Assembly (NCBI GenBank): GCA_030340625.1
Contig: JAOPHQ010005456.1
Span: 1-64,000, forward strand
Direction: 5' to 3'
DNA from: Merluccius polli
Lineage: Eukaryota; Chordata; Actinopteri; Gadiformes; Merlucciidae
DNA length: 64,000 nucleotides
In this document: positions 25,591 to 37,318 of the stretch, piece by piece
Position numbering within the stretch: position 1 is the first letter of the stretch
Layout: every line of letters begins with the position of its first letter
Notes under the pieces: generated by a model
Told to the model about the DNA's origin: nothing
Database searches by the model: none
What the model saw: only the letters and a program-made list of their open reading frames with translations
Made by a program: the position numbers and the translations under genes

Positions 25591-26112
25591 TACACACACA
25601 AACACAGACACACACGTTTGACACACAAGTTTAAAGGGGCGGACTAGCTGCCCGTTCAACACCCAATTCTCTGTACTCTGTTCAACACATCATTGGATGA
25701 TCGGTTACTCTTGCTTGACTAATTTTCAAAAAGTGACGTATTACCAAATGTGAAAACAAAAGCTCCCCATCTGGTCACATTATAAATCTGAACGCCGAGA
25801 GCCACGGCAGACACAAAGAGACACATTAAAGTGCTAAAAATACATCTCCCATAGCGCTATGATTCACTGTTTCTTGGGCCAGTGTTCACGAAGGCCTGGG
25901 CACCCAGACAGCGGTGGTGTTGAATTCATACACTGTATCACCGACCGCAGCTAGGAGCTGGATTTATTTACATGGTAAAATATTCGATATGCCAGTTACT
26001 GACTTGGGAGGATGCTATACATGTGTTTAGCATCACATGATCCCACAATCACATAAATGACATAAACACATAACATAAACACAAAAGGCATGTCTCTCTT
26101 TCTCTCTCCTTG

Positions 26113-26169
<57 letters not shown>

Positions 26170-26293
26170 CTGTCTCTGTCTCTGTCTGTGTTTTCCCTCT
26201 CCCTGTTTGATACCAACAACAGGAGTCCCACCACCCAGTGACACCCATTAGTAAAGTCATCAACTCCCATCTGTGCTGCGTTGGTGTCCATAG

Positions 26294-26409
<116 letters not shown>

Positions 26410-27343
26410 GTGGCGACTAAACATGTAGGACTACAGGCACAGATGGTGATTCAATCATCCGGTCTGCTCCCTCCTGCTGTCCCGTCACGGCAGACAAGAG
26501 GCCAGCCCCCGAGGTCAACAGTAGCAGTAATAGTAGTAGTAGTCGTTTCGGGTCAGCATTCACAAGCCGATTTAAACACCTTGATAGTGTTGATGATGAG
26601 CTTTAAAACATGAGAGAATATATGAAAGATTCACTTTGATTTGTACAGTGATGACAATAAACCCATTCCTGGTTAAACCAATTGAAGCCATTTAGGATTT
26701 AGTATGAGTAATACAGTTGACTTACTGTATACTGTTATCGTAGTCTCACGTTAGCTCAGCTAACTGCTATTGGTCTATTGCTATTGGATTTATAGGGAAA
26801 TAACATAGTTGACAATTTTGTATATTGACTTATTTTTTAATTTTATTTTTCTCTGTTTTTTTTCACTGTTTTTCTGTTCCAATAAAGGGCAGAAAGCCAC
26901 AGCACTGTATACTCGACAATTACTAACTAACCCGTATGACGCTTTCACAAAAACTGAAATACCTCAAACCCTGCAAACCAGCTTGTTTTGTTCATATTTT
27001 GGTCAGCATGTTGAGCTAACTTTATTGTATTTATCAGAGTGCTGCTCTAAGTAGTACTTTTAATACTGCTGTACTGCGTGGGTGCTATTTTTACCATTAA
27101 AGGGCAAGTAAACACCCAAATCATTTTGTTCAGTGGAAAATGATCCAGTTTTGGTCTCACAAAGTGAGAACATTGCTGTGAAAGAAGTCGGCTATTTCCG
27201 GCTAAAAAATGAGTTTCCAGAGTGATAGTTTTCTGTTGGTTGCAAACTCTGCTCAACTGCCCCACGCACTTGCTCCAATGTAACCCGATGGGTTTCTTAA
27301 CAGGTGGGAAACCCAGAACACAACTGTATTAGTCAAAGCAGTA

Positions 27344-27438
<95 letters not shown>

Positions 27439-27674
27439 CACTATTTCTGCCTTTAATGCCTTTTGTTGTCACGGGTGCAATTATTCCAAAGTAATTCAGA
27501 GCTGTTTTAGTTTTATTGAAGCTTTGCTATCTGGCACCTATAAGAAATCGTTTTGGGACATTATGAATCTGCTATCCAACAAAGTGTCACACTTAATTCC
27601 AAATTAACTTTTTTCAGTGTCTGCTGATTTCATTGGAAAAATCATGATGATGCTATACTGTACAGCATTGTTCT

Positions 27675-27738
<64 letters not shown>

Positions 27739-27912
27739 TGTACAGTAATGTTCCCTTGATACTAAACAATACCTACGCTACTGCACAGTAATGTCCTCTT
27801 CATACTAAACAGTACCAAAAAAAAGGAAATGTTCCTCTCTCTGTTTACTGTGTGATTGTTGCGTTCTTCACCCTGCTGATGTTTGCCCCATGTGTGGTGT
27901 TTCCTGTTGCAG

Positions 27913-28020
27913 GCCAGCCAGCTGGGTGTGTATAAGGCCTTTGTGGACAACTACAAAGAGGCCCTGGAGACAGCAGAGAAGTGCAGCCAGGCCAACATCC
28001 AGTTCCAGAAGATATCAGAG
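27913..28020 (+). CDS. abr: abr exon 5, DH domain
   Basis: The acceptor is cctgttgcag and the donor GAG|GTAAGA. There are 36 codons in phase 0-0. It encodes ASQLGVYKAFVDNYKEALE, TAEKCSQANIQFQKISE, which is DH conserved region 2 and the following helix. It is separated from exon 4 by a 5 kb intron that contains SINEs, a foldback element and the 37-bp minisatellite. Confidence 0.96.
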
Positions 28021-28592
28021 GTAAGAGCCCCCCTTCCCAGGGCCTCGGTTGACCAACAATCAACACAAAAATCCTAACACTGTTGGAGAAATACCTATTT
28101 GTGACTGGATATGTGCGCCTTGATATTTGGGTGATGGTGGTAAAAAAGGCAAAAGTGATACATGAGACAATAAGTATATGATGGTTATTATTCAGTTCAG
28201 CTTATTTCATGGAAATGGGATCCACACATTTGAAAGGGAGCCTTGAAGCCTGACAAAACACAACCTAATGGTGATTTATGGGCATTAAGCAAACTTAAGT
28301 CCCGACCTTGGAGGTATCACAAAATCAATGTGATTGATTGAGACACACTGTTTAGCATGTTGGAGAACAACCCTGTTTCACTTTGGTTCAGTTGCTGGCG
28401 GCTGAAATGGGACTTTAGTATCGTTTCCACTACATGTTTGTTACAAAAAGCAGAAAATCCCTGTGCACTGGCTTCGCAGTTCTCCATTAGCTTGTCTGCG
28501 GGTGCATTCGGTAGTGCAGAGACCTATGGATTTGTCTGTGTTTTTTTGTGGAGGTGTGTGTATAAATACATTTCTTTCTTTTTTTTCTTCAG
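28021..28592 (+). other. abr: abr intron 5
   Basis: A short intron without recognisable repeats except a T-rich acceptor tract. Nothing else seen. Confidence 0.85.
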
Positions 28593-28653
28593 AACCTCAA
28601 AGTAAAGGGTCCTAAAGATTCAAAGGACTGTACCACAACCGTCACAATGGAGG
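28593..28653 (+). CDS. abr: abr exon 6, DH domain
   Basis: The acceptor is tttcttcag and the donor GGAGG|GTGAGT. The exon is 61 nt, entering in phase 0 and leaving one base (G) of a split Ala codon. It encodes NLKVKGPKDSKDCTTTVTME, the variable DH loop; the KGPKDSKD motif is characteristic of ABR. A TG repeat starts seven bases after the donor. The next first exon (1c, 28989) carries the same phase-1 donor, so exons 6 and 1c are mutually interchangeable in front of exon 7. Confidence 0.95.
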
Positions 28654-28656
28654 GTG

Positions 28657-28697
<41 letters not shown>

Positions 28698-28817
28698 GTG
28701 TGTGTGTGTCCTGCCATGGTCGGCGTGGTGCTTTAAGACTTCAGCCCTGCCCATTCTGCTTGTGTATGCAGTGGCGGGCTTTGGAGAGCAATGCATGTTT
28801 GAGCAAACTGCTCCTCC

Positions 28818-28988
28818 TCCCTCTCTCTCTTTCTCTCTCTCTCTGCTCTCTTACCGCTCTCTCTCTCTCGCTCCCTCTCTCTTCTCTCTCGCTCTCCGGC
28901 ACACTCTCCATCTCTCCCTCGCTCCGAGAGGGGAGTCATTGAGCAGAAGGCGAGGGTGAAGAGGAGACCGGAAGAGGACATGTGGGAC
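28818..28988 (+). promoter_or_regulatory. abr: candidate promoter and 5' UTR of short abr isoform
   Basis: A CT-rich stretch with CGCTC interruptions (28818-28925) is followed by a purine-rich leader (28941-28988) ending at the exon 1c ATG. No TATA box is visible. The assignment rests on the conserved first exon that follows; the transcription start is not determined. Confidence 0.4.
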
Positions 28989-29034
28989 ATGGAGGTTTTG
29001 CTGGTGCTGAGGCTGTGCTGTAACTGCACATACG
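28989..29034 (+). CDS. abr: abr alternative first exon 1c, short isoform start
   Basis: It encodes MEVLLVLRLCCNCTY followed by one G and donor G|GTAAAA, in the phase needed to give ...CNCTY-ALLYKPIDRV with exon 7. Mammalian ABR has a short isoform beginning MEILLIIRFCCNCTY joined to ALLYKPIDRV, so both sequence and splice position are conserved. The product lacks the N-terminal part of the DH domain (CR1 and CR2) but keeps CR3, PH, C2 and, in the full gene, RhoGAP. It would therefore be expected to be GAP-competent but GEF-deficient. The start context gacATGG is good. A second in-frame ATG lies three codons upstream at 28980. The hydrophobic LLVLRLCC stretch is too short for a membrane span, but its cysteines could be acylated (inference). 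CT-rich sequence lies at 28818-28925, just upstream. Confidence 0.9.
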
Positions 29035-30847
29035 GTAAAAAAAAAAAAAACCTCGCCATCTCAGGACGGTCTGCTCCTGAACCGCTCTTTTCGGTTTTCC
29101 ACTCGTATCAACGTTTTACGTGGGAACGGAAGAGATCTTGACGTAGTCGTTGTCGCCATGGCGATCCCAGGACTGGAAGTGTGTGTGTGTGTGTGTGTGT
29201 GTGAAGTTAGTTAGGACTCCGGTGCGGTGGTGGCGGCGGTGATGCTGTTTCACAGGCTATCAGGTGATCTCCTCTGAAGCTGTGAAGTGAATCACGGATC
29301 GTGTCGTCAGATATGAGAAACTGTCGGATCTGAGCTTTCAAGCTTTTTCTGTGTCGTTTATTTCCGCTGTGATTTGAGCGTTGGGTTTCCGGCGTATGTG
29401 TGCGTGTGTGTGCACACATGCACGCGTGTGTGTGTGTGTGTGTGTTGCATGCGTGTCTGTGTGTATCTGCACTTGCGTAACCGAAGAGTGTGTCTCTTGA
29501 TTAGAGCATGTGCAGGGATTCTGCTCCTGGGCTGCGGCGGCCGTGCGCGACCGACTGCCGGTGATCCGGTGATCGCACCTTCTAGCGCAAGCTGCGAGAG
29601 GGGGGAGAGGGACCGGCGCTAATCACGGTGCATGATGTAGAGCGGGGGGGGAGAGCGAGCCCGGGTCTGTGTACTCTGTGTGCTGGCGGTTGGCGTGTTG
29701 TGATTGTGAAGCGTTGGGTTGACTGTATCTCGGATCAATGCTGGATTTTTCTCTTTCCCTCCGTTTCTCCTTCTCTGTCTCTTTCCTCACTCTCTCTCTC
29801 TTTCTCTCTCTCTCTATCTCTCTCTCTCCCTCTCTCCCTGTCTCCTGCTCTTTCTCTATCTCTTTCTCCCGCTGTCTTTTCTTCCTACTCTACCTCTCTA
29901 AATGGAACACATATCACAGGTGCCTGTGATGGTACGCGTCGGGGGGAGCGTGTTCAACATGTCCTCCTCAATCCATCCATCCGTTTTTCTTTCTCCCTCC
30001 CTGTCTCTTCATCTCTCTCTCTCTACCTCCCCTCCATAGAACACATGCACAGCGATTGCTATGCGAATGCGGTGGCGTCTCTGTGTGCTCCTCGCTCCCT
30101 GAACAATCGAGCCCCGTGAACGAGCCTTGATTGCTTCGCGTGGTGATAATTGCCTTAATAACGGTTGGAGAATGTAGGGACCTTGCGGCATGCGCTTTGG
30201 GAAAGATCGCGCCGTGGCGCTATTCACGAATAACAGTCAGAGAGGACTCGACTGATCATTTCTTTCCTCTGTCTTTCCATCCATTCAACCGCCTGACATC
30301 CAACCAAAGCCTAAGCGTGATTTTCTTTTTTAATGCCCACATTGTCCCCACTTGTGCTTATTTTCTCAACCAGACTGTTTACGCATTTGGACTCTTATCT
30401 TCTCTTTGCGGTCTGTTGCGTGTTGGTTTTTAGTAGCTGCAGCCGCCAAACCGTAGTAATGTACAAGCACAGGTTTCCAATGCGTAAACCACAATTTGCT
30501 GTGTGTTTGCGTAATTTCCTACCTGTGTGCTGCTACCCAGTACACTGCCACCACTTGGTACCAACATAACCAAATGGCTTTGCTTCCAAACTAGCTGCTG
30601 TTCCCTTTCATTGGCATACTAATGAGTTGGTGTGTTTAACACGGTAGTCTTCAAATGCAGTATGAAGGCATAGGTATTTTATGTTCTGTCAAATTGTCGT
30701 CAAGGAAGGCGCTGGCTGGGAAATATGCACGTCTTCACCGTTTCTTTGTATTTGCATCTTATCCTCTCTTTTGATCTGTTTGGTTGTTCCTCAAACTTAT
30801 CTGCCTGTGAAACTGACTGCATTCCGCGCCTATGCTTGGCACGCGCG

Positions 30848-30889
<42 letters not shown>

Positions 30890-32151
30890 GTTTTACTGCA
30901 CATGAATCCGTGTCAACGTAGAGCATCTGTCAGTCCACCGGCCTAGTTGTCACGGCGACCTCGACCCCCCCCCCCCCCCAATTATGTTCTTGCACCACCA
31001 ACTCCATCCTCCTATATCCCCCCCTGCATCTACTCATCTTCTCTGACCTTCTGCTGTAACTTTGAAGTTACCCCCTCTCTATCTCTGTCTCTCTCTGTCT
31101 CTGTCTCTCTCTGTCTCTCTGTCTCTCCCATACAGTGACAGATAAATGGCTGGATGGTTGATTTGGATGATTTGCAGCCTTGTCGACCTTGGCGGTGTTG
31201 GTGAAATACATATCATGTTATTATTGTTAATGACGCCCAAATCAAATAACCCTTAACACTAGAGTAAAACCTACACACACCTAACACTAGAGTAAAATAA
31301 AACATACGTCTCTCACTCAATTCAATCCAACAGGCTTTATTTGAATGGGAAATGGCCGTTTGCATTTCCACAAAAAGGTTTAGAATTGGATACAGAAAAA
31401 AAGAATGAAATAATAAAAAATTAAATACATTAACAACAGTGAGAACTACTCAACTCTCAGCTAGAAGAGTTGTGGTCCTCTGTGTGGGGTGCCGGTACCC
31501 CGCAGAGCGCTGGCCTGCTGGCAGCGGTTGCTGGTGGTGGTGCTGATGGAGGCAGCATCCCTAATGAGCAGCCTCATCAGAGAACCAGCAGGACCCCCAC
31601 TTCCACATTCTCTTTGGTCAGAAGAGCCCAGCACATGCCCACACGCACGCACGCGCGCGTGTATTTACAGAGTTTAACAACACATCACCCCCCGTGGCTT
31701 TCTGTCCTCTCCTCCTCTCCAATGTATTCCATTCAGCTAAAGTTTCTCCAGATGTGATGTTGAAACCATTTTGCACTGTATAGTGGCCACCGTGTTTGCG
31801 TTGCAATAGTAATATAACGGTAATAATATATAGAAAATATGCGTCTCTCTATGCTATTATTAGTATTAGATGACAACCCCATCTACAGTCCCGGCTCTAT
31901 ATCTCCTAGATGTTTTTTTTCCCTTCTTTTGCTTTAAACCTGCGTCCCCAAGCCAATCTCTCCTCTGTCATTCTCTCTATTGCTTTTTTTTTTTTGTGTC
32001 TCTCGCTCTCTCTCTCTCCCTCTCCCTCTCTCTCTCCCTCTCTCTCTCTCTCTCTTTGAATCTCACTGGCAGCAAGAGAGCCCACTGAGAGCTAACACTA
32101 TGGAACTATAAAGAGAAAGCTTCGATCATGATGTAGCCACTCGTGTGCTGA

Positions 32152-32275
<124 letters not shown>

Positions 32276-32627
32276 CGTGCGTGCGTGTTTCTGCAGTGTG
32301 ACGCCTCATCACCCCCTCCACCATGCAGTGCAGCAGTATGCAGAGTTAACCTGCAGTCGCAGGCACAACATGCAAATGTTTGCAAGGCCAATCAGAGGTC
32401 AGGGATGTGAGCTTGGGGAACTGAGACGCGCCGCATTTTGTCTGGTCGGGTTCAGGATGCAGTGCAAACGCGCCGGCCTCGTCCTGTGTGTGTGTGTGCG
32501 TGTGTGCGTGCTTGTGTGCGCGCACTATTGTATATATGGAGTCCAGCGTTGGCGAGCTTTGTTTCAACTCTTAACTTAATTGTCGCTTTTCTAAGGAACT
32601 AATCACCGTTTCCTCCTCTCTCCACAG

Positions 32628-32680
32628 CCCTGCTGTATAAGCCCATTGACCGGGTCACCAGAAGCACCTTGGTCCTCCAC
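32628..32680 (+). CDS. abr: abr exon 7, DH domain CR3 start
   Basis: The acceptor is ctctccacag and the donor CAC|GTGAGT. The exon is 53 nt, enters by completing the split Ala codon, and leaves in phase 0. It encodes (A)LLYKPIDRVTRSTLVLH. The PIDRVTR-LVL motif is DH conserved region 3, the long helix that contacts the GTPase. It is the first exon shared by all three 5' ends. Confidence 0.96.
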
Positions 32681-32871
32681 GTGAGTTCACACACCAGTCA
32701 ACATTTGCTGCTTGACGCTTCAGGAATTAAAACGTTTGGTTCGTGGATCGTTATAAAATGAATACTTTAGTTTTTCTTGGCAGCTTGTTGGGTACAGCAA
32801 GCACATTTAAGACATCACTTTTAGACTCTGGTAACTTGCGATGGCATTTGCTGTTATTTATGACATTTTCC

Positions 32872-32942
32872 AGGACTAAACGATGAATCGATGAAACATC
32901 ATTAGACGAATCGACTGGAAATAATCATCCGTCGCAGCCCTA
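32872..32942. mobile_element. short hAT-like MITE remnant
   Basis: The left end AGGACTAAACGATGAATCGA resembles the reverse complement of the right end (GTCGCAGCCCTA). AGGGCTGCRACGAT-type ends are typical of fish hAT non-autonomous elements. Only about 70 bp remain. Confidence 0.4.
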
Positions 32943-33437
32943 TATCAATCACACGTCCACTCTCTAAACAAAGGCATCCAGTGGAATTGAGAGAATAGAC
33001 CAGGCGAATGACGCAAGGACATAGTGCGAGACTCCCAGTGGTCTTTCAGTCCATGGCCAGTAAAAGGTCAGCGCTCAGCCATGCTGGGACCTTCCTCCTT
33101 GGATACAAGTCATTAAAATTCAAGTCAGCTGAATCACCAGCCCCCCCCCCCCCCTGCCCCCCCTGCCCCCCCACCTTCCCAATGGTTTATTAGACTTAGG
33201 ACCCCCTCCCTTCCTCCCCTGCTCGTATCCCACCGCCACGTAACCCCGACCTTAACAAAGCCATCAGAATGGATGAGTGGTAGGAGATCCTGCGGAGAGC
33301 CCCCCCCTCCCCATCCCCCTGCTGTAAGTTCCCAGAAGAGGCGTAGTTATCGAAGTGATCTTGATGTGACCAGGCGAGACAAAGCAGCAAGAGCCAGTGA
33401 GTGGTGCGATGAGGATACAATGGTGGTCTTTAGCTTC

Positions 33438-33587
33438 AAGTAGGGCTGCGAGGTTATGACAAAAATGATAGTTGCGATTATTTTGCCCGATATTGTGATT
33501 GCGGGAACACTATCGATTCAATTAAAATGTTTTGCCTTATTAAAAATAATAATAATAATTAAAAAATAATAATAATAAAATAAATCA

Positions 33588-33623
<36 letters not shown>

Positions 33624-33805
33624 GCAATTGTGGTTTGTAATGAATTGAACTTTTAATTTAAGGGGTGTACAAAATCTGATTCTATTCATGTTTTTATAAT
33701 TGTTTTCATTCTTTTGTATGAATGAATTGCGACCTTTCACGATTACCTAATTGCAGAGGCCAAACTCGCGATTTCGATTAATATTCAATTGATTTTGTAG
33801 CCCTA
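33438..33805. mobile_element. non-autonomous hAT-like element
   Basis: The left end TAGGGCTGCGAGG and right end TTTTGTAGCCCTA form inverted termini. The flanks TTAGCTTC (33430-33437) and TTAGCTTG (33806-33813) differ at one base, as expected for an 8-bp hAT target duplication. Internally it is A/T-rich with GCGATTA and CGATTTCGATTA motifs and an AATAAT repeat (33543-33622). It has no transposase frame. Confidence 0.65.
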
Positions 33806-34180
33806 TTAGCTTGTCTTGCATCATCGCTGAATAAAGGCCAACTGGTCACACTTGGCTATTCAGCGAGCCTCAAGCCTTGCTTCCTGGTGTAGCTCAGTCC
33901 CACTTCTGGGAATCAGATGTGTGTTGTGTTTATACTCCTGTTGTGTAAGTACAAACCAGAGTCCATCCAGTCATGAATTTTGCAGGTGAGGCACTGTTAG
34001 GATTCCCAAAAGCCCCATCAGCACGATTTTTAATGAGGATATTAAACCTGCACTATGTAACTTTTCTACTGCAGCAATTTACTCCATTCAAAATATGTTT
34101 ATATATTTATATATAGCTATAACTGTAACTACAACTCAAGCCACTAGATGTTAAGTGTGTGTGTGTGTGTGTGTGTGTAG

Positions 34181-34318
34181 GACCTGCTGAAACACACACC
34201 TAAGGACCACCCAGACTTCCTGGTCCTGCAGAACGCCCTGCGCATCTCCCAGAACTTCCTGTCCTCCATCAACGAGGAGATCGACTGCCGCACCGCCGTC
34301 ACCACCCCCAAGGGAGAG
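34181..34318 (+). CDS. abr: abr exon 8, DH domain C-terminus
   Basis: The exon has 46 codons in phase 0-0. It encodes DLLKHTPKDHPDFLVLQNAL, RISQNFLSSINEEIDCRTAV and TTPKGE, the end of DH CR3 and the last helix. The acceptor is (TG)n followed directly by TAG, with no ordinary polypyrimidine tract. The donor GAG|GTCCGT is a poor match to GTRAGT, and a better GTCAGT lies four bases further on but would shift the frame. One residue is missing relative to the mammalian DPRRTA as I recall it. Because both ends are phase 0, skipping this exon would keep the frame and delete part of the DH domain. Confidence 0.94.
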
Positions 34319-35182
34319 GTCCGTCAGTCTGTCTGTCCGTCCATTAATCTGCCTGTCTGTCTCTCCACCTACTGTCTGTCTGTTTGTCTGTCCATCCGTT
34401 CATCTGTCTGTCCGCTGGCCCCTGTCTGTCCATTAATCTCTCTGTCTGTATGTCTGTCTGTCCACCTACTGTTTGTATGTCTGTCTGTCCACCCACTGTC
34501 TATCTGTTTGTCCACCTACTGTCTGTCTGTCTCTCCATCTACTGTCTGTCTATCTGTCTGTCCACCTACTGTCTGTCTGTCTGTCCACCTACTGTTTGTA
34601 TGTCTGTCTCTCCACCTACTCTCTGTCTGTCCAGCTCCTGTCTGCCTGTCTGTCTGCCTGTCTGCCTGCCTGTCTGTCTGTCTCTGTCTGTCTGTATGTA
34701 CTTGTGAGCTCTGGCTGCAGTATGCGCTGCAACAATGCATGTTTTTGCAGTAATCCCATGTATCACTGCCAACACTCATGTTCACATCTGAACAGTTTCA
34801 CCGCGTCCCCTGAGCTGTGATTCTGTTGTTTGGGACACGCAAAACACACAGTATCAAATACGTCACTTATCGCACGGTTGCTGACTGTGAGCAAGAGTTT
34901 GATAAGTGATTCATTTGACACTGGGTTTGGGATCATGACCTTTAGTCGCCGTTTCCTCCCGGAAGTCTCTCATTTGGGGAAGTGTCGACTTTGTGTAATG
35001 ACTCATCGCAAATAACCTAATAAATTAGTATTGATTAGTGTGCGACATCAGGACAAATTCTAAATATACGAATAAATATACCCCCCTCCTCGAAGTCCCT
35101 TCTCATCTGGTACATCCCCACCACCACACCGCATGTCGTCACCACCAAGTGACACCGCGCGCGTGTCTCTGTGTGTGTGCAG
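34319..35182 (+). other. abr: abr intron 8
   Basis: The first 380 bp are a degenerate CTGT array; the rest shows no recognisable feature. The acceptor is preceded by a short TG run. Confidence 0.9.
34320..34700. repeat. CTGT-rich satellite with higher-order unit
   Basis: Tetranucleotide CTGT runs are broken by CCACCTACTGTCTGTCTGTC-type units, giving a loose higher-order repeat with spacing that varies from about 30 to 70 bp. It begins at the donor of exon 8. Confidence 0.9.
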
Positions 35183-35304
35183 GCTCGTCAGCTGGTGAAG
35201 GACGGCTTCCTGGTGGAGGTGTCGGAGAGCTCCAGGAAGCTGCGCCACACTTTCCTCTTCACCGACCTGCTGCTCTGCGCCAAGATGAAGAAGACCGCCG
35301 TTGG
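35183..35304 (+). CDS. abr: abr exon 9, PH domain start
   Basis: The acceptor is gtgtgtgtgcag and the donor GG|GTACGT. The exon is 122 nt, enters in phase 0 and leaves two bases of a Gly codon. It encodes ARQLVKDGFLVEVSESSRKL and RHTFLFTDLLLCAKMKKTAV, the first beta strands of the PH domain with the typical FLFTDLLL strand. A short TG run sits in place of much of the polypyrimidine tract. Confidence 0.95.
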
Positions 35305-36683
35305 GTACGTGCCCCATCACCGCCGCCGCCCGCGCTCGTCCGCGCGCACGTGCCCTGGGCGCGCACGTACCGCCGAGAGCCTGAGCTTAAAGGGTGTAGA
35401 CTAGAGAGAGAAGCGGGTGTATGGGGCATGGTGCAACACGCTATTCCCCATACACCTGATGAATGCTATTATAACCCACAAATGATTGCAATATGCATAC
35501 CTCTATGCATACTCTGGCATATACATTTCCAGAGTTCAGCGTTGTTTGTTTTTTAACCTATAGTGCATACACATCCAGCAATATTTGTTTTGTACAGAGC
35601 CTCGCTTGTTTTTACATTGGCCGGGCCGTGAAGCGACCAGATGGCTGACTGGCTGATGGCTGAAGCAAAGATAATAATAGAACTGAACCAACTGTGTCGA
35701 TGACACGTATAAAAATAGTTTATCAATCTGGACAACTCGCCCTCCTCCTCCGACACGGATGTATGAATATAGGCCGGCTTGTGTAGCACACACACACGGA
35801 CACTCCCTCTCTCACACACGCCGACACACATCGTCTGTCTCACTCAATCGGGCGATTTTTGCCTTGCCGGGCGTGGGGGCGGGGGCTCACACTTCTGTGA
35901 GATGATGAAGTGTCACATTAACAGATTTGGTGTCGCACGCGGCGGACGGCGCGTGAGGCCGCCGTCGCGAGGCGGCTGACGTTTTGGGCTCTTGTCATTC
36001 ACGATCTCTCGCCCCGGAAAAAGGTGTTGATTGGGTTTTTATTGTCTCTACGTCCTACGCGCTCGCACTCACAGCGACCCCAAAGCCCTCCGAATCTTTA
36101 CCGAGAGAGAGAGAGAGAGAGATGAAGGCGAGGAGAATCTTTTCATCGGAGCAGAGGGAGGAGGTGGAGGGGAGGAAAAGCGTTCACGGTGTGGGAGATG
36201 ATTGTCCAGATCGATGGCGAGACGATGCAAAAAAAAAAAATCTTTGTGTCAAAGTTTAGGATCCATTAAACATTGATGATGTTTGGCAGATGAATACGCA
36301 GACCAGTAAAGTAATCCACCGCACTAAAGTGCTGCTTTTCCCATGTGACCAAAACCTTGATCTGCTTTTACCAGCACATCCAGAACACATCGGTTCATGT
36401 AGTACACTTTACACTACTTTATACTTACTTTGTAAGTACAAAGTCCATTTCAAGGTAGCTGGCAGTAAATAGTTTGTTATTCATGTGCAAGGTGCGACCT
36501 GCCTTTCTGTCAGATTGCTCTTTCCATTAATTAGGTTGTGTGAATATTAGATTTTTTTTCCCCCACAACACACTAGAATTAGCTTCTTGATGAATGCATT
36601 GCAGGTTTTTAATAAGCTCACGCCGCAGCAGCCTATCTAGCAAAGCCGATGAGAGATCATTATCATACACCCAGCCCTTAGTG

Positions 36684-37318
36684 CACGTGTGTCAAACGCA
36701 AGGACCGGGGGCCAAATCAGGCCCCGGCCAAATTTTATCCAGCCCACGCAATCATTTGGGTTTTCAATTCATTTTGGCCCGCATCTTTAACTCCCGCCAC
36801 GTGCGGCACTACAAGTCCCAGCAACCATTGCAAACGTGTTCCTATACGTTCCTATGCGGGTGCTGTGTGCGGAATTACCGCACCTTTCCTCTCAAGCCCA
36901 CACGAAAGCGTAGCTATATCCAAGGATGCATACTAACCCTAACCCATACTAACCCTAACCGCCGCTATATCCAAGGATGCATACTAACCCTAACCGATAC
37001 TAACCCTAACCCGACGCTATATCCAAGGATGCATACTTAGAGTATCAGGACCACTCACTGGTTCAGCAGCAGCATTTACTTTAGCGCAACAACAAAAAAT
37101 GACTGAGGAAATGCACCATGGGCTGCTCAATGGCACGGATCTTAAGAGAACAGAAAATTGTATGCGCATAGCACCTGTTCAAAAGAAAAGTAGATTTGAT
37201 GGTGGTTGAAGTGGTTGGAGTCACACACTGACTCAAATATTGAGTGTATATATATATATATGGCCCTCAAAGCTGTTATCATTTTTGGATGTGGCCCCTG
37301 CATAGACTGACTTTGACA
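36684..37318. mobile_element. possible hAT-type remnant
   Basis: The left part reads GTGTCAAACGCAAGGACCGG, then GGGCCAAATCAGGCCC. The right part reads GTGGCCCCTGCATAGACTG, then ACTTTGACAGCC, an approximate inverted counterpart. This GTGTCAAA/GGGCCAAAT layout is a familiar dispersed element in vertebrate genomes, probably hAT-derived. No target duplication was confirmed. Confidence 0.4.
36911..37036. repeat. tandem repeat containing telomere-like CTAACCCTAACC
   Basis: Three copies of GCTATATCCAAGGATGCATA start at about 36912, 36964 and 37015, spaced about 51 bp. The first two are followed by ACTAACCCTAACC blocks that resemble the vertebrate telomere C-strand (CCCTAA). Confidence 0.85.

Larger units (their letters stand above)
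32681..34180 (+). other. abr: abr intron 7
   Basis: It contains a short hAT-like remnant (32872-32942), poly-C-rich DNA (33142-33175), a hAT-like non-autonomous element with an internal AAT/ATA-rich tract (33438-33805), and a TG repeat directly at the acceptor (34153-34178). Confidence 0.85.
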
